Positions 5,185 to 6,078 of a stretch of 6,078 nt of DNA are shown one piece after another. This DNA comes from an uncultured Actinomycetes bacterium. GTDB lineage: Bacteria > Actinomycetota > Actinomycetes > Nanopelagicales > Nanopelagicaceae. Position numbers and translations under genes: made by a program. The stretch spans positions 1 through 6,078 of the forward strand of contig CAIJHZ010000114.1 of the NCBI GenBank assembly GCA_903820565.1. The letters run 5' to 3'. Below the pieces are notes generated by a model that did not search any database, had not been told where the DNA came from, and saw only the letters and a list, made by a program, of their open reading frames with translations. Every line of letters starts with the position of its first letter. Position 1 is the first letter of the stretch.

Positions 5185-5215
5185 AATAAACAGCTGCCTG
5201 ATGATTTGGCAGGTG
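5185..5215 (-). terminator. Possible terminator of the sbcC-like gene
   Basis: Directly after the minus-strand stop (5218-5216), CACCTGCC can pair with GGCAGCTG across a 9-nt loop (5215-5208 with 5198-5191). That gives seven pairs and one G-G mismatch. On the minus strand TTTATT follows, a weak T-run. On the plus strand the hairpin is followed by CTACTGC, so it would serve the HDAC gene poorly. The region is convergent, where a shared terminator is expected. Confidence 0.4.
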
Positions 5216-5926
5216 CTACTGCATTTCCGCAGTTGCAAATCGAATCGAGCTTGGACCTTCATCACTTGCTCTGACTTCAATGCGAAGAGGGATTTGGGTC
5301 TTCATTCCCTCGACGTGGCTAATGATGCCGATGATTCGTTCTGCCGACCTTAACTCCTCTAAAACGTCAATAACTTCACTTAGAGTTTCTTCAGAGAGGG
5401 AGCCAAATCCTTCATCGATGAAGAGTGTTCCCAGTTCAAGTCCACCCTCTTCTGCCTTAACAACTTCTGCAAGTCCAAGTGCTAGAGAAAGAGATGCGTA
5501 GAAGGTCTCACCACCACTGAGTGTTTCAGCCAATCTCTCTTTTCCAGCTCGGTAATCCATGATTTGAATTCCAAGACCAGCGATTCGTTGTCGTCCAACG
5601 CGATCTTCATTAAGTCTAAATTCGTACTTACCATGACTTACCCGGCGCAAATGATTGCTTGCTCTTTCGAGAACCATTTCGAGGCGCTCTTGAAGAACAT
5701 AATTAGAGAGTTTTAGTCCCAAAGTGTTTTTTCCGTTAACCCAAGTATCAAGATCTAAATAAGGAGCTATCAAAACATTCTTGCTTGTTATCTCCTCAAG
5801 CGCATTGGTGATGCCTTGGTTAGCTATTTCGAGATTCTTCAAAACCATATTTGCCAAAGCAACCCGATCGCTTACCTCAGCGAGTTCGCCTTCTAGAACA
5901 GACTTTCTATTGGACAAATCTGCCAA
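5216..5926 (-). CDS. sbcC: SbcC-family ATPase, C-terminal part (downstream of an in-frame stop)
   Basis: This is the C-terminal ABC-ATPase lobe of an SbcC/Rad50-like protein, the ATPase partner of the SbcD nuclease that processes DNA ends and hairpins. Counting from a TTG at 5926, residues about 1-50 continue a coiled coil (ELAEVSDRVALANMVLKNLEI). Residues 51-110 contain NVLIAPYLDLDTWV and ASNHLRRVSHGKYEF, typical of the region before the ATPase lobe. The ABC signature is L136-SGG-E140, Walker B is T167-LFIDE-172 followed by GFGSLSEETL, and the H-loop is IISH204. The C-terminus ends with a beta strand (RIEVRASDEG). The N-terminal Walker A lobe and most coiled coil lie beyond the right edge. 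The TTG is merely the first start codon after the stop; AGAAGG is about 13 nt upstream, so separate translation is doubtful. Family identity is secure; gene integrity is not. Confidence 0.85.
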   Translation of the reverse strand: MADLSNRKSVLEGELAEVSDRVALANMVLKNLEIANQGITNALEEITSKNVLIAPYLDLDTWVNGKNTLGLKLSNYVLQERLEMVLERASNHLRRVSHGKYEFRLNEDRVGRQRIAGLGIQIMDYRAGKERLAETLSGGETFYASLSLALGLAEVVKAEEGGLELGTLFIDEGFGSLSEETLSEVIDVLEELRSAERIIGIISHVEGMKTQIPLRIEVRASDEGPSSIRFATAEMQ

Positions 5927-5956
5927 TTTTTCTTCAACGCCTTCTGGAGAAGGGAG

Positions 5957-5959
5957 CTA
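5957..5959 (-). other. In-frame TAG interrupting the sbcC-like gene
   Basis: Read on the minus strand, ...GAG-AAG-ATT-AAG-TAG-CTC-CCT... places an amber stop in the same frame as the downstream ATPase lobe and the upstream coiled coil. One base change (CAG, AAG or GAG to TAG) would explain it; no frameshift is needed. Confidence 0.85.
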
Positions 5960-6078
5960 CTTAATCTTCTCCTGCTTGAGGAAAGTTTGACATTCAATTA
6001 AATCAGAATTGTGCTTATCAATTATCTTTTGACTTGGAATAGGATTCATATCTAAAAGCTCTTCGAGTTCATCTTCCC
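5960..6078 (-). pseudogene. sbcC: Upstream part of the interrupted sbcC-like gene (coiled coil)
   Basis: The 39 codons between the window edge and the TAG are open in the same frame as the downstream ATPase lobe. They read EDELEELLDMNPIPSQKIID and then a charged KHNSDLIECQTFLKQEKIK, which fits coiled-coil sequence joining naturally to LPSPEGVEEKLADLSN after the stop. The gene therefore appears to be one long SbcC frame broken at 5957-5959. It continues off the right edge, so the state of the N-terminal half is unknown. If the stop is a base-call error, the gene is intact and this entry and the 5216-5926 entry are one CDS. Confidence 0.65.

Overview
The window looks like a chromosomal segment from an actinobacterium of moderate G+C content, possibly a freshwater or aquatic lineage. 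The lineage is inferred from protein style (a CQAGLNRSG-type small phosphatase, a cytoplasmic VWA protein, a zinc-ribbon/membrane/Ala-rich protein) and from a probable leaderless promoter. No rRNA, tRNA, mobile element or CRISPR array is visible.

Left part (1-2107): a minus-strand gene runs off the left edge. It has a GTG start at 619 and encodes an N-terminal CxxC...CxxC zinc ribbon, one membrane helix, an Ala/Glu-rich linker and a Cys-containing outer domain. Diverging from it on the plus strand are a three-helix small membrane protein (878-1234), an 8-nt-overlapping small putative lipoprotein (1227-1514) and a small ECF-type sigma factor (1574-2107). The sigma gene may have its own leaderless promoter. 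No anti-sigma factor is recognisable in the window.

Middle part (2108-5149): a 295-nt non-coding stretch holds two strong dyad symmetries, a 26-nt palindrome at 2162-2187 and two interlocked inverted repeats at 2287-2304. A compact three-gene operon follows: a soluble VWA protein with a complete MIDAS (2403-3734), a small dual-specificity-type cysteine phosphatase (3745-4248) and a class II HDAC-like zinc deacylase with all catalytic residues (4259-5149). Both junctions are 10 nt long and have the same architecture, a stop codon fused to the next Shine-Dalgarno (TAAGGAG). This links a metal-dependent adhesion/scaffold protein, a dephosphorylating enzyme and a deacylating enzyme. It is the most interesting unit here. 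The functional link is inferred from gene order only.

Right part (5150-6078): a convergent minus-strand gene of the SbcC family has an intact C-terminal ATPase half (LSGGE signature, Walker B, H-loop). It is interrupted by an in-frame TAG at 5957-5959. The same frame continues open upstream to the window edge. Either this is a real nonsense mutation (a decaying sbcC) or a base-call error.
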